Source: Dokdonella fugitiva (lineage in GTDB: Bacteria; Pseudomonadota; Gammaproteobacteria; Xanthomonadales; Rhodanobacteraceae). Taken from it: 64,000 nt of DNA. The notes below the pieces were generated by a model. The model was not told the DNA's origin. It saw only the letters and a program-made list of their open reading frames with translations, and did no database searches. This document shows, in pieces, positions 19,947 through 28,219 of the stretch. Every line of letters begins with the position of its first letter. The first letter of the stretch is position 1. Location of the stretch: contig NZ_JACGXL010000006.1 in the NCBI RefSeq assembly GCF_014138265.1, forward strand, positions 1 to 64,000. The letters run 5' to 3'. The position numbers were made by a program, and so were the translations under genes.

Positions 19947-21397
19947 TGGTCCGCAGTCTCCACCACCGCGAAGCTCACGGCAACCCTCAGGCCGCCGTCG
20001 GTGCGGGGGGCGAGGTCGAGGCGCCCGCCCGGCAGCAGCAGCGCGCGCTCGCGCAGGTTGCGCAGGCCCATGCCCGCGGCCGGCACCTGCGGCGCGCCGC
20101 GGCCGTTGTCGGCGATCACGAGCTCGACGCGGTCCTGGCGTCGCGCGAGGGTGACGTCGGCGCGACTCGCGCCACTGTGGCGCAATACGTTCGAGAGCGC
20201 CTCGTCGACGATGCGCAGCAGCGATTCCTCGATCGGGCCGGGTTGCGGCGGCACGTCGTCGAGCGCGGTGTGCGCCGCGATGCCGCTCAGGTGCGCCCAC
20301 TCGACCACGCGCGTGCGCAGGCGCTCGGCGAACGGCAGTTCGGCGTCGGACGCGCGCAGCTCGTCGAGGATCTGCGCGAGCTCCTGCTGGATCTGCTGGG
20401 TCAGGCGCTGCGCCTGCTCGAGGCGCCCGGCGACCGGCGCATCGGCGACGACGCGGCGCGCGGTCGCGAGCTGCAGGTTGAGCGCGAAGGCCTTCTGCTT
20501 GACGGTGTCGTGCAGGTCGCGCGCGAGGCGCTGGCGCTCGGCCAGGGTCGCCAGTTGCGCGCGCGTGCGCAGCAGGCCCTTGAGGTCGAGCGCCATGCGA
20601 TCGAGCAGGGTCGACAGCGCGCCGAGTTCGTCGCCCGAACGGTCGCCGATGCGGTCGGCGAATTCGCCGCGGCTCCACGCGCTCGCCGCGTAGGCGATGC
20701 GATTGAGGCGGCGCGTGACCCAGCCGGCGAGGAAGATCGACGAGGCGATGCCGAACACGACGAGGAAGCCGAACACGGTCGGCGACTCGAAACTCGATTC
20801 GGACAGCAGGTGCCGCCACGGCGAGGGCAGGTGCAATTCGACCGCGAGCCAGCCGACCGTGTGGCCGCCGGCGTCCTGCAGCGGCGCCAGTGCACGCCGC
20901 AGCCGATAGCCGGCGTCGCTGCCCGGCAGCGCGATCGCGGTCGCCGCGGCGGCGGCGCGATCGCGCTCGTCGGCCGACGGTGGCGTCACGTGCGCGCCGC
21001 GGTCGGCGGGAGCGGCGACGAGCGTGCGGCCGTCGGCATCGAGCACGGCCGCGCTCACCGGGCGATCGGACAGTTCGAGCAGCAGGTAGGACGCGTCGGG
21101 CGTGAGGCCGCCGCGCGGCTGTTGCAGTCGCAGGACCCAGCCGTCGAGCCAGGACTGCAGCGCGGTCGTGCCGTTGCCGCTCGCGTCGCGCAGGCCCGTC
21201 CATCGCTCGTCGAGTTCTCGTGCGCCGGCGGCGGCCGCGCGTTCGAGGCTGCCTTCGGCGAGGCCGTGCATCATGCGCTGGAACTCGTGCGACAGGATCA
21301 CCGCTTCGACCAGCACGAGGGTCGGCAGTGCGAGCAGCGCGTAGAACAGTGCGAGCTTGACGACGAGTCCGCGCAGGCGCGGGCGCAGCAGGGTCAT
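19943..21397 (-). CDS. membrane sensor histidine kinase (HisKA_3)
   Basis: 484 residues. Transmembrane helix near 11-33, periplasmic sensor region ~35-230 without recognised domain, second helix near 237-257 (FGFLVVFGIASSIFLAGWV), HAMP linker, then HisKA_3 with His in RLARDLHDTVKQKAFALNLQ and HATPase_c with RIVDEALSNVLRHSGA, DNGRGA and GMGLRNLRERA. The ATG at 21397 follows the last in-frame region upstream that lacks hydrophobic sequence. Coupled by a 4-bp overlap to its response regulator. The signal is unknown. Confidence 0.9.
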   Translation of the reverse strand: MTLLRPRLRGLVVKLALFYALLALPTLVLVEAVILSHEFQRMMHGLAEGSLERAAAAGARELDERWTGLRDASGNGTTALQSWLDGWVLRLQQPRGGLTPDASYLLLELSDRPVSAAVLDADGRTLVAAPADRGAHVTPPSADERDRAAAAATAIALPGSDAGYRLRRALAPLQDAGGHTVGWLAVELHLPSPWRHLLSESSFESPTVFGFLVVFGIASSIFLAGWVTRRLNRIAYAASAWSRGEFADRIGDRSGDELGALSTLLDRMALDLKGLLRTRAQLATLAERQRLARDLHDTVKQKAFALNLQLATARRVVADAPVAGRLEQAQRLTQQIQQELAQILDELRASDAELPFAERLRTRVVEWAHLSGIAAHTALDDVPPQPGPIEESLLRIVDEALSNVLRHSGASRADVTLARRQDRVELVIADNGRGAPQVPAAGMGLRNLRERALLLPGGRLDLAPRTDGGLRVAVSFAVVETADQ

Positions 21398-21560
21398 GGG
21401 CGGGTCGTCGCGGGCATCGTCGCGCAAGCATACCTGCGCGCTTCGCCGGCGTCCGCGACCGCCGATCCGCCTGTCGGCGGATGGTGTATAGGCCTTGGGG
21501 CCGTTATCGGCGGGTGCGCGGCGGCCCAGACTTCGCGGGTCTCTCGGGGAGGAGGTTGTC

Positions 21561-23684
21561 ATGCGGAAGTCCGCAGGAATTCGTCGTGTCCGTCGTACGC
21601 TGGCCGTGCTCGCGTTCGGCGCTTCGGTGTGCGCGAGCGCGCAGTCGACGCAGCAGTTGGAGCCGGTCGAGGTCACGACCAGCAAGATCCCGATCGCGCT
21701 CAGCGATGTCGCGGCCGACGTCAGCGTCGTCAGCGGCGCGCAGTTGCGCGCGCTCGGCGCGAACGACCTGCGCACGGCGCTGTCGCTCGTCGCCGGCGTC
21801 GACATCGGGCCGGGCGGTGACGGCGGTCCGGCCTCGTCGGTGCCTGCGTTGTGGGGCCTGCGCGAGTTCGACGCCTTCCTGCTCGTCGTCGACGGCATCC
21901 CGTCCGGTGGCGCGTTCACGCCCGCGCTCGCGACGCTGAACCTCGCCAACGTCGAGCGCATCGAAGTCGTGAAGGGCGCCGCGCCGGTGAGCTACGGCGC
22001 GACGAGCTTCGTCGGCGTCATCCACGTGATCCACTACGCCGCGGGGCAAGGGCCGGCGCAGGTCGAGATCGGCGTCGGCAGCCGCGGCAGCGCGCATCTC
22101 GCGGCGGTGATCCCGCTGTCGGGCCTCGGCGACGGCTGGAGCCAGTCGCTGCTCGTCGATGCCGACAAGAACGAACTCGCGACCGATCGCGCCGGTTGGG
22201 ATCGCGCGCACCTGCTGTATCGCGGCGCAGGCGAGGTCGGTGCCGGCCGTTTCTCCGTCGATGCCGACTTCACGCATTTGACCCAGGATCCGACCAGCCC
22301 GCATCCGCGCGAGCACGGCGTGTTGACCGAGCGCGTGCCACTCGACGCCAACACCAATCCGCGCGGTGCCGAGCAGGACGAGGACCGCGGCCAGCTCGCG
22401 TTCGGCTACGTGCTGCCGACCGCACTCGGCGACTGGAGCACGCGCCTCGCCTATGCGCGCAGCGACGCCGAGAACGTGCGCGGCTTCCTGCGCGAGGACT
22501 TCGCCGACGACGGCGTCACGCACAACGCGGACGGCTTCCACCAGCGCGTGCATCGCACCGAGGTGTATTTCGACAGCCACGTCGCGACCACGCTGAACGA
22601 CCGGGCGACGCTCGTCTGGGGCCTCGACCACCTGTACGGCAAGGGCGACCAGCGCAGCGACAACTTCGAGTACGCGACCCTGCCGAGCGGCGCGAACGCG
22701 CCGGACTGGCGCACCTTGCACATCGACGAGGCGACGCGCCTCGACGATCGCCGGAACTTCACCGGCCTGTACGCCGACCTCGAATACGCCGTCACCGACG
22801 CCTGGCGCCTCGAGGCCGGCTTGCGGTTCAACCACACGCGCGAGTCGGCCAGCGGCATCGGCGTCGACCTCACCGGCGACGTGCCGGAGGTCGCCGAATC
22901 CGGCAGCGACCGGCGCAACGACGACCGCTGGGCCGGCGCGCTCGGCACGAGTTACCGGTTCTGGCAGGACGGCAACGATCACCTCACCGCGTACGCGAGC
23001 TACCGCGACACGTTCAAGCCCGCGGTGAAGGACTTCGGTCCCGAGCCGGAGTTCGACATCCTCGAACCCGAGGACGCGCAGAGCGGCGAGATCGGCCTCA
23101 AGGGGCGCAACGCCGGCGGCCGTTTCGAATGGGACGTGTCGCTGTTCCGGATGAATTTCCACAACCTCGTCGTGAGCCAGGACGTCGACGGCCTGCCCGG
23201 CCTCGCCAACGCCGGCAACGAGCGCTTCAAGGGCGCCGAGGCCGAAGCGCGCTGGCGCTTCGACGACGACCTCAGCGTGGTCGGCACGTGGGCCTGGCAC
23301 GACGCGCGCTTCGCCGACTACGTGCAGGACTTCGACGGCACGCCGACGCAGCTCGACGGCAAGCGCCTCGAGATGTCGCCGGCGCACCTGGCGAGCGTCG
23401 GCCTCGTCTACGCGCCGGCGCAGGGCCTGCGCGCGCACGTCGTCGCCGACTACGTCGGCGAGCGCTGGCTCAACAAGCGCAACACCGCGCTCGCCGATTC
23501 GTACACGACGATCGACGCCGGTGTCGGCTACGCGTTCGACCGCTGGGAGCTGCGCCTCGACGGCTACAACCTGTCCGACCGGCGTGACGCGGTCGCCGAG
23601 AGCGAACTCGGCGACGCGCAGTACTACCGCCTGCCCGCACGTTCGTACTGGCTCAGCGCGCGCTACATGTTCGGCACCCACTGA
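21561..23684 (+). CDS. TonB-dependent outer-membrane receptor
   Basis: 707 residues. Signal peptide (1-28, cleavage near ASA-QS), a TonB-box-like EPVEVTTSKI, plug domain about 40-150 (GANDLRTALSLVAGVDIG, NVERIEVVKGAAPVSYGATS) and a C-terminal beta-barrel ending in FGTH, preceded by SYWLSARYM. Such receptors import siderophores, cobalamin, metals or sugars with energy from TonB-ExbB-ExbD. No transporter partner lies next to it, so the ligand is open. A ggggaggagg ribosome site precedes the ATG. The gene is divergent from the histidine kinase operon. Confidence 0.9.
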   Translation: MRKSAGIRRVRRTLAVLAFGASVCASAQSTQQLEPVEVTTSKIPIALSDVAADVSVVSGAQLRALGANDLRTALSLVAGVDIGPGGDGGPASSVPALWGLREFDAFLLVVDGIPSGGAFTPALATLNLANVERIEVVKGAAPVSYGATSFVGVIHVIHYAAGQGPAQVEIGVGSRGSAHLAAVIPLSGLGDGWSQSLLVDADKNELATDRAGWDRAHLLYRGAGEVGAGRFSVDADFTHLTQDPTSPHPREHGVLTERVPLDANTNPRGAEQDEDRGQLAFGYVLPTALGDWSTRLAYARSDAENVRGFLREDFADDGVTHNADGFHQRVHRTEVYFDSHVATTLNDRATLVWGLDHLYGKGDQRSDNFEYATLPSGANAPDWRTLHIDEATRLDDRRNFTGLYADLEYAVTDAWRLEAGLRFNHTRESASGIGVDLTGDVPEVAESGSDRRNDDRWAGALGTSYRFWQDGNDHLTAYASYRDTFKPAVKDFGPEPEFDILEPEDAQSGEIGLKGRNAGGRFEWDVSLFRMNFHNLVVSQDVDGLPGLANAGNERFKGAEAEARWRFDDDLSVVGTWAWHDARFADYVQDFDGTPTQLDGKRLEMSPAHLASVGLVYAPAQGLRAHVVADYVGERWLNKRNTALADSYTTIDAGVGYAFDRWELRLDGYNLSDRRDAVAESELGDAQYYRLPARSYWLSARYMFGTH

Positions 23685-23695
23685 ACGAACGCGCA

Positions 23696-23718
23696 GGCCC
23701 GCGCACGCCGCGCGGGCC
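23696..23718. terminator. hairpin downstream of the TonB receptor gene
   Basis: ggcccgcgc-acgcc-gcgcgggcc, a perfect 9-bp stem with a 5-base loop, 11 bp after the receptor stop and between convergent genes. No T-run, so termination may be Rho-assisted. Confidence 0.5.
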
Positions 23719-23738
23719 GGCGGCTTCCACGGGCGGAC

Positions 23739-23894
23739 TCAGCGCGAGGCGACGCCGTCGTCGACGGCGACCTCGTGCTCGAAGCCGGTCACCGCGAACC
23801 ACGTGTCCTCGGAGCCGGCGAGGATCATCACGACCGGCGCCGCGCAGGGATCGGGCGGGGCACCCGTCGCACGCGTGCGGTGAATGCGCGTCAT
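23739..23894 (-). CDS. small hypothetical protein, tentative
   Basis: 51 residues (start MTRIHRTRATGAPPDP, then APVVMILAGSEDTWFAVTGF) behind the RNase T2 gene on the same strand, 35 bp after its stop. The C-terminal half looks like a folded alpha/beta segment, but no family is recognised and the ribosome site is poor. It may be a real short gene or chance. Confidence 0.3.
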   Translation of the reverse strand: MTRIHRTRATGAPPDPCAAPVVMILAGSEDTWFAVTGFEHEVAVDDGVASR

Positions 23895-23929
23895 GCCCGC
23901 CGCGCGCGGTGCGGCAGCGCGCGCCGAGG

Positions 23930-24610
23930 TCAGCGCGAGGCGGGGATCGTGAACGGCGCAGACACCGGGCAACCCGTGCGCATGCGCTTGCCGCAGCGGC
24001 GCAGCGCGAGGTCCTTGTCGAGGCAGACGCGCACTTCGACGAGTTCGCCCTGGCTGCAGTGCAGGCTCAGCATGTCGTCGGCGAGGCCAGGGTTGGCGCG
24101 CTTGAGCGTCGCGCGCAGGTCGTCTGCACGCATCGTCACGTCCTGCGCCGGCGCCTTCAGTTCGGCCGGCACCTGCACCGCCGCGTAGGCGCGGTCGGCG
24201 AGACGGAAGTAGGCGGAAGGCGCGAGGCCGCTGCAGCTGCCGTGCGCCTGCCATTCGTGGTTGATGAGGCGTCGGCTCGGCATGAACGCGAGCGTCGCGT
24301 CGACGGTCCGGCGGTCCGGCACGTCGTCGGTGCGGCAACGCTGCGGACCGCCGCCACCTTCGTACTGCGGCCACAGGCCGTGCAGCACGAAGCCGTAGCC
24401 CTTGTGGCCGCACTGCTCGTCCTCGTCCGGATGCGTCTGGCAGAAGGTCGGCGACCACGACAGCGCCATCACGTAGTAGTCGTAGTGGCCGGCGTCCGAC
24501 GTCGCCTGTGTCTTCGGTGCCTTCGGCGCGTGCGAATGCCGCGCCGACGCGGCGGTGCAGAATCCGGCGAGCAGGGCGGCGACGAGCAGGGCGGCGTGGC
24601 GCTTGTTCAT
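23930..24610 (-). CDS. ribonuclease T2 family protein
   Basis: 226 residues with a signal peptide (1-23), so a periplasmic or secreted endoribonuclease cleaving RNA via 2',3'-cyclic phosphates. Both catalytic blocks are intact: YGFVLHGLWPQY (His77) and INHEWQAHGSCS (His118, Glu119, His123). Six or more cysteines allow disulphides. The ATG at 24610 is preferred over one 10 codons upstream because the signal peptide then starts MNKRHAALLVAALLAG. Corresponds to RNase I (Rna) of enterobacteria in family terms, though similarity is only to the T2 family. Divergent from the SET gene. Confidence 0.9.
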   Translation of the reverse strand: MNKRHAALLVAALLAGFCTAASARHSHAPKAPKTQATSDAGHYDYYVMALSWSPTFCQTHPDEDEQCGHKGYGFVLHGLWPQYEGGGGPQRCRTDDVPDRRTVDATLAFMPSRRLINHEWQAHGSCSGLAPSAYFRLADRAYAAVQVPAELKAPAQDVTMRADDLRATLKRANPGLADDMLSLHCSQGELVEVRVCLDKDLALRRCGKRMRTGCPVSAPFTIPASR

Positions 24611-24724
24611 GGCGATCGTTCCGGGGCGCGGTGCGCGCACGCTAGCACACGACGTCGCCGCCTCCGCATGCGCGCGTACGCGTTATGATGGCCGTTCCAC
24701 TTCCGCAGAATGCCGAATCCACGC

Positions 24725-25237
24725 ATGTCCAGACGCATCGCCGCCCGCCGCTCGCCGATCCACGGCAACGGCGTCTTCGCCCTCGTCGACATCCCGAAGG
24801 GCGTCGAACTGATCGAATACCGGGGCAAGCGCCTCACCCACGCCCAGGCCGATCGCCTGTACGCCAACACGAGCGACAGCGGCCACACGTTCCTGTTCAC
24901 GCTCAACGACAAGTACGTCATCGACGCGACCAGCGAGGGGAACATCGCGCGCTGGATCAACCACAGCTGCACGCCGAACTGCCGCGCGTTGCTCGAGGAG
25001 GACGAGGGCGGCGATCCGCGCCGGGACCGCGTGATGATCGAGACCCTGCGTCCGCTGCGCGCGGGCGAGGAACTCACCTACGACTACGGCATCGTGCTCG
25101 ACGAGCGGCTGACGCCGCGCCTCAAGGCGATCTGGGCCTGCCGTTGCGGCGCGCCGCGCTGCTGCGGCACCTTGCTCAAGCCCAAGCGCAAGCCGGCCGG
25201 GGCGGCCAAGCAGGCGGGCAAGCGCGCCCGATCCTGA
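24725..25237 (+). CDS. SET-domain protein (putative protein lysine methyltransferase)
   Basis: 170 residues forming one compact SET domain. Start RRSPIHGNGVFALVDIPKG, cofactor and active-site block ARWINHSCTPNC, then GEELTYDYG with the catalytic Tyr, and a post-SET zinc motif CRCGAPRCCGT. The tail is Lys/Arg/Ala-rich (KPKRKPAGAAKQAGKRARS). SET enzymes transfer methyl from SAM to lysine; bacterial substrates are mostly unknown but can include ribosomal or DNA-binding proteins. The ATG at 24725 is preferred; one lies 5 codons upstream. No obvious substrate gene is next to it. Confidence 0.88.
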   Translation: MSRRIAARRSPIHGNGVFALVDIPKGVELIEYRGKRLTHAQADRLYANTSDSGHTFLFTLNDKYVIDATSEGNIARWINHSCTPNCRALLEEDEGGDPRRDRVMIETLRPLRAGEELTYDYGIVLDERLTPRLKAIWACRCGAPRCCGTLLKPKRKPAGAAKQAGKRARS

Positions 25238-25364
25238 ACGACCCCGCGCGCCTCCCGCGAGCGGTCGGATGACGCGACCGGCGGGCGCGCGGATCGATTG
25301 TGCGCACGACGATTTGACGTAGGATGCGCCGATAGAGGGGATCGGGGCGGGGGCACGGGGGCAC

Positions 25365-26504
25365 GTGAGCAACAGCAGGACCATTGCGGTCGTCGGGGTG
25401 TCCGAGCAGGAGGTCGCGCATCTGCGCCTGCTGCTGCGCAAGTGCGCGGAAGAGATCGGCCAGACCTGGCGCTGGGGCGACGAAGACACCGCCGACCTCG
25501 TCGTCGTCGACATCGATTCCTTCGGCGGCCAGATGGCGCGCACGCGTGCGCAGGGCGCCGGCGTCCGCTGCGCCGTGTTCAGCGATCGCACCGTCGACGG
25601 TGCCGACCTCGTGCTGCGTCGCCCGCTCACGCGCGCGAACGTGATCGACGTGCTGAAGCAGGCCGCGACCCCGGTCGTCGCGCGCGCGGACATCGGCGCG
25701 CACACCGAGGACTTCTACACGCGCGACCTCGGCGAGAGGCCGCACGCCGACGTTCCGGCGAACGAGCCGGAAATGCGCGAGGCGCCGGTCACGGGCCTCG
25801 ACGAAGCGCTGCAGCCGCAGCCGCTCGAGCTGCGCGAGATGGTCGGCCGCGACGCGCCGGCGCCGCGCGCGGCACCGGCGGAACCCGCGCGCAAGTACGC
25901 GACGCGCGAGAGCATGCTCGCCGACACCGCGCCGCGCGAGCTGCGCGAATACCTCGAGAGCCGCCTGCTGACGATGCCGGCGCGATTCGCCCTCGCTGGT
26001 GCGCCGCCGCTGGTGCTCGATCCGAAGAACAAGGTCGCGCACGCGCCGGCCGCGCTCGGTGCGCTCGAGCCGTACTGCCGCGCGAAGTGGCGCCTGTGCG
26101 ACTGGCAGCCGCTGACCGGCGCCGAACTCGCCGAAGTCCGCGCCGAGCAGCAGTCGCATGCGTACTCGCGCCTGGTCTGGCTGCAGGTGCTGCTGCAGTC
26201 CGACGGCCACCTCGCCAAGCACCTCGATCCCGGCGGCACGTACAAGATCAAGCACTGGATCGAGATCGACAAGGATCTCGGCCGTTATTTCCGCATCGCG
26301 TCGGCGATGCTGCAGCCGGCGCGCCTGCACGAGATCGCGGCCACTGCGGCGGCGCCGATGGCCGAGGTGTTCAACCTCGTCAACGCGTACGACGCGATCG
26401 GCAACATCGAGTGGCAACCGCGCGCGCGGCGCCAGGAGCCCGCGACACCCGCACCGTCGCTGATGGGCCGCATCAAGAAGCCCTGGGGCCGTTCGTACCG
26501 CTAA
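25365..26504 (+). CDS. receiver-like protein of unknown function
   Basis: 379 residues from a GTG start. Residues 1-100 look like a receiver fold (IAVVGVSEQEVAHLRLLLRK, VVVDIDSF with an Asp in the phosphoacceptor strand), followed by a Pro/Ala/Glu-rich linker (~100-180) and a helical C-terminal domain of ~180 residues (LREYLESRLLTMPARFA; LVWLQVLLQSDGHLAKHLDP; YKIKHWIEIDKDLGRYFRIA). The C-terminal part is not recognised. No DNA-binding or catalytic module is visible, so it may act by protein contact. It ends 71 bp before the convergent hemE stop; a hairpin lies between. Confidence 0.65.
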   Translation: MSNSRTIAVVGVSEQEVAHLRLLLRKCAEEIGQTWRWGDEDTADLVVVDIDSFGGQMARTRAQGAGVRCAVFSDRTVDGADLVLRRPLTRANVIDVLKQAATPVVARADIGAHTEDFYTRDLGERPHADVPANEPEMREAPVTGLDEALQPQPLELREMVGRDAPAPRAAPAEPARKYATRESMLADTAPRELREYLESRLLTMPARFALAGAPPLVLDPKNKVAHAPAALGALEPYCRAKWRLCDWQPLTGAELAEVRAEQQSHAYSRLVWLQVLLQSDGHLAKHLDPGGTYKIKHWIEIDKDLGRYFRIASAMLQPARLHEIAATAAAPMAEVFNLVNAYDAIGNIEWQPRARRQEPATPAPSLMGRIKKPWGRSYR

Positions 26505-26526
26505 GGGGCCAAGGCTGAAGGATTGA

Positions 26527-26556
26527 AGCACGGAGCTTGTGCGTGTGCTCCGTGCT
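26527..26556. repeat. hairpin with CACGGAGC motif between convergent genes
   Basis: agcacggagc-N10-gctccgtgct, a perfect 10-bp stem between the receiver-like gene and the hemE 3' end. The same CACGGAG/CTCCGTG unit is the building block of the large inverted repeat at 43902-44129, also between convergent genes. May act as a bidirectional terminator. Confidence 0.6.
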
Positions 26557-26575
26557 CAGACTTTTCAGGTCCCGC

Positions 26576-27637
26576 TCAACCTCGCGCGCGATACGCGTGC
26601 ACTTCGTCGACGAGCGCGGCGACGTGGGCGGGATCGATGTCGGGGGTGATGCCGTGGCCGAGGTTGAACACGTGGCCGGGTGCGCCCGCGTAGGCGTCGA
26701 GCACCTTGCGCGCCTGCGCGCGGATCGTGTCCGGCGACGCCGCGAGCACGGCCGGGTCGAGGTTGCCTTGCAGCGCGACGCGCGCGCCGACGCGCGCGCG
26801 CGCCTCGGCCAGGTCGATCGTCCAGTCGACGCCGAGCGCGTCGCAGCCGGTGTCGGCGAGTGCCTCGAGATGGCCGTTGGCGCCCTTCGAGAACAGGATC
26901 AGTGGCACGTCGCGCGTGGCCGGGTCGGCCTTCAGGCGCGCGGCGATCGCCGCGAGCGGTTGCAGCGAGAACTCGCGGAACATCGCTGGCGCGAGCAGCC
27001 CGCCCCAAGTGTCGAACACCATCAGCGCCTGCGCGCCCGCGGCCGCCTGCGCGGCGAGGTAGCGCGCGACCGCGTCGGCGAGCGTGCCGAGCAGGCGGTG
27101 CATCGTCGACGCGTCCTCGAGCGCGAGCGCTTTCGCGCGCGCGAAGCTCGACGAGCCTTCGCCTTCGATCATGTAGCAGGCGAGCGTCCAGGGGCTGCCG
27201 GAGAAACCGATCAGTGGCGCGCGATCGCGCAGTTCGCGGCGCACCAGGCGTACCGCATCCGTGACGTAACGGAGGTCGGTTTCCGGGTCGGGCACGCCGA
27301 GGCGCGCGATGTCCGCCGTGCTGCGCAGCGGGCGCGCGAACTTCGGGCCCTCGCCGTCGACGAAATGCAGGCCGAGGCCCATCGCGTCGGGGATCGTGAG
27401 GATGTCGGAGAACAGGATCGCGGCGTCGAGCGGAAAGCGCGCGAGCGGCTGCAGGGTCACTTCGCAGGCGAGTTCGGGCGTCTGCGCGAGCGCGAGGAAG
27501 CTGCCCGCGCGTGCGCGCGTGGCGCGATACTCGGGCAGGTAGCGGCCGGCCTGGCGCATGATCCAGATCGGCGTCGTGTCGACGGGTTCGCGGCGCAGCG
27601 CGCGCAGGAAGCGATGGTCGGGCGTAGTGGTCGTCAT
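26576..27637 (-). CDS. hemE: uroporphyrinogen decarboxylase
   Basis: 353 residues, full length for HemE. It decarboxylates the four acetate groups of uroporphyrinogen III to give coproporphyrinogen III in haem synthesis. Signatures: [20 protein letters not shown] near the N-terminus, [18 protein letters not shown] (catalytic Asp), [16 protein letters not shown], and C-terminal [13 protein letters not shown]. Cytosolic homodimer, no cofactor. The ATG at 27637 opens [21 protein letters not shown]-domain gene lies 83 bp upstream on the same strand and may be cotranscribed. Confidence 0.95.
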   Translation of the reverse strand: MTTTTPDHRFLRALRREPVDTTPIWIMRQAGRYLPEYRATRARAGSFLALAQTPELACEVTLQPLARFPLDAAILFSDILTIPDAMGLGLHFVDGEGPKFARPLRSTADIARLGVPDPETDLRYVTDAVRLVRRELRDRAPLIGFSGSPWTLACYMIEGEGSSSFARAKALALEDASTMHRLLGTLADAVARYLAAQAAAGAQALMVFDTWGGLLAPAMFREFSLQPLAAIAARLKADPATRDVPLILFSKGANGHLEALADTGCDALGVDWTIDLAEARARVGARVALQGNLDPAVLAASPDTIRAQARKVLDAYAGAPGHVFNLGHGITPDIDPAHVAALVDEVHAYRARG

Positions 27638-27720
27638 GGTCTGCACAACGGAAAGGGAATGCGGTTCGGCCGTCGCGGCGCCGGGCGCGCGGCGGACGTG
27701 GAAATGAGGACGGGCCGCGT

Positions 27721-27981
27721 TCAGCGCGCGTGCGGCCCTTCGAAGCCCTGGCTGAACATCACGTGGAAGCCGCGTCGCAGCTGCGCGTCGCGCGCGTTCT
27801 CGAACGCGCTCAGTGCGGCGTCGCGCTCGAGGTAGACCTCGCGCTTGCTGCTCGCGCGGCTGCCCTGCTGGCCCCATTCGCGAAACAGGGTCCAGCCGCC
27901 GAGCAGGTCCTGCTGCAGCACGAGCTGGTAGTAGCGCGGCGCGTCCGTGCCGGCGGGCTTGGTTTGCATGAAAAGGCGCAT
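27721..27981 (-). CDS. WGR-domain protein
   Basis: 86 residues, essentially one WGR domain: [20 protein letters not shown] then [19 protein letters not shown] domains, named for the Trp-Gly-Arg motif (here WGQ-QG), bind nucleic acid in poly(ADP-ribose) polymerases and stand alone in many proteobacteria with unknown function. The start [11 protein letters not shown] matches the usual N-terminus; a longer in-frame frame is possible but lacks similarity. It sits upstream of hemE on the same strand. Confidence 0.85.
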   Translation of the reverse strand: MRLFMQTKPAGTDAPRYYQLVLQQDLLGGWTLFREWGQQGSRASSKREVYLERDAALSAFENARDAQLRRGFHVMFSQGFEGPHAR

Positions 27982-28219
27982 GGGCGTCGCGATCAGAGCA
28001 TCGTCGATTGTAGCGTCTGCGTCGCAACCGGCGTTAGCGGTGGCGGCCGTGGTCATGTCCCGCCGATCGGTCGCGCACGGCCCGGCGATGCAAGTCGTTG
28101 ATTCGCCGCAGGCCGCTTTTTCCGGCACCGGCTCGCTCCGCGAATGCGCGATGCGTCGGCTTGCGCGGACGCCGGATCGGGTAAGCTGGCCGCCGCACAG
28201 ACACCCTGGGGAGGGGATC

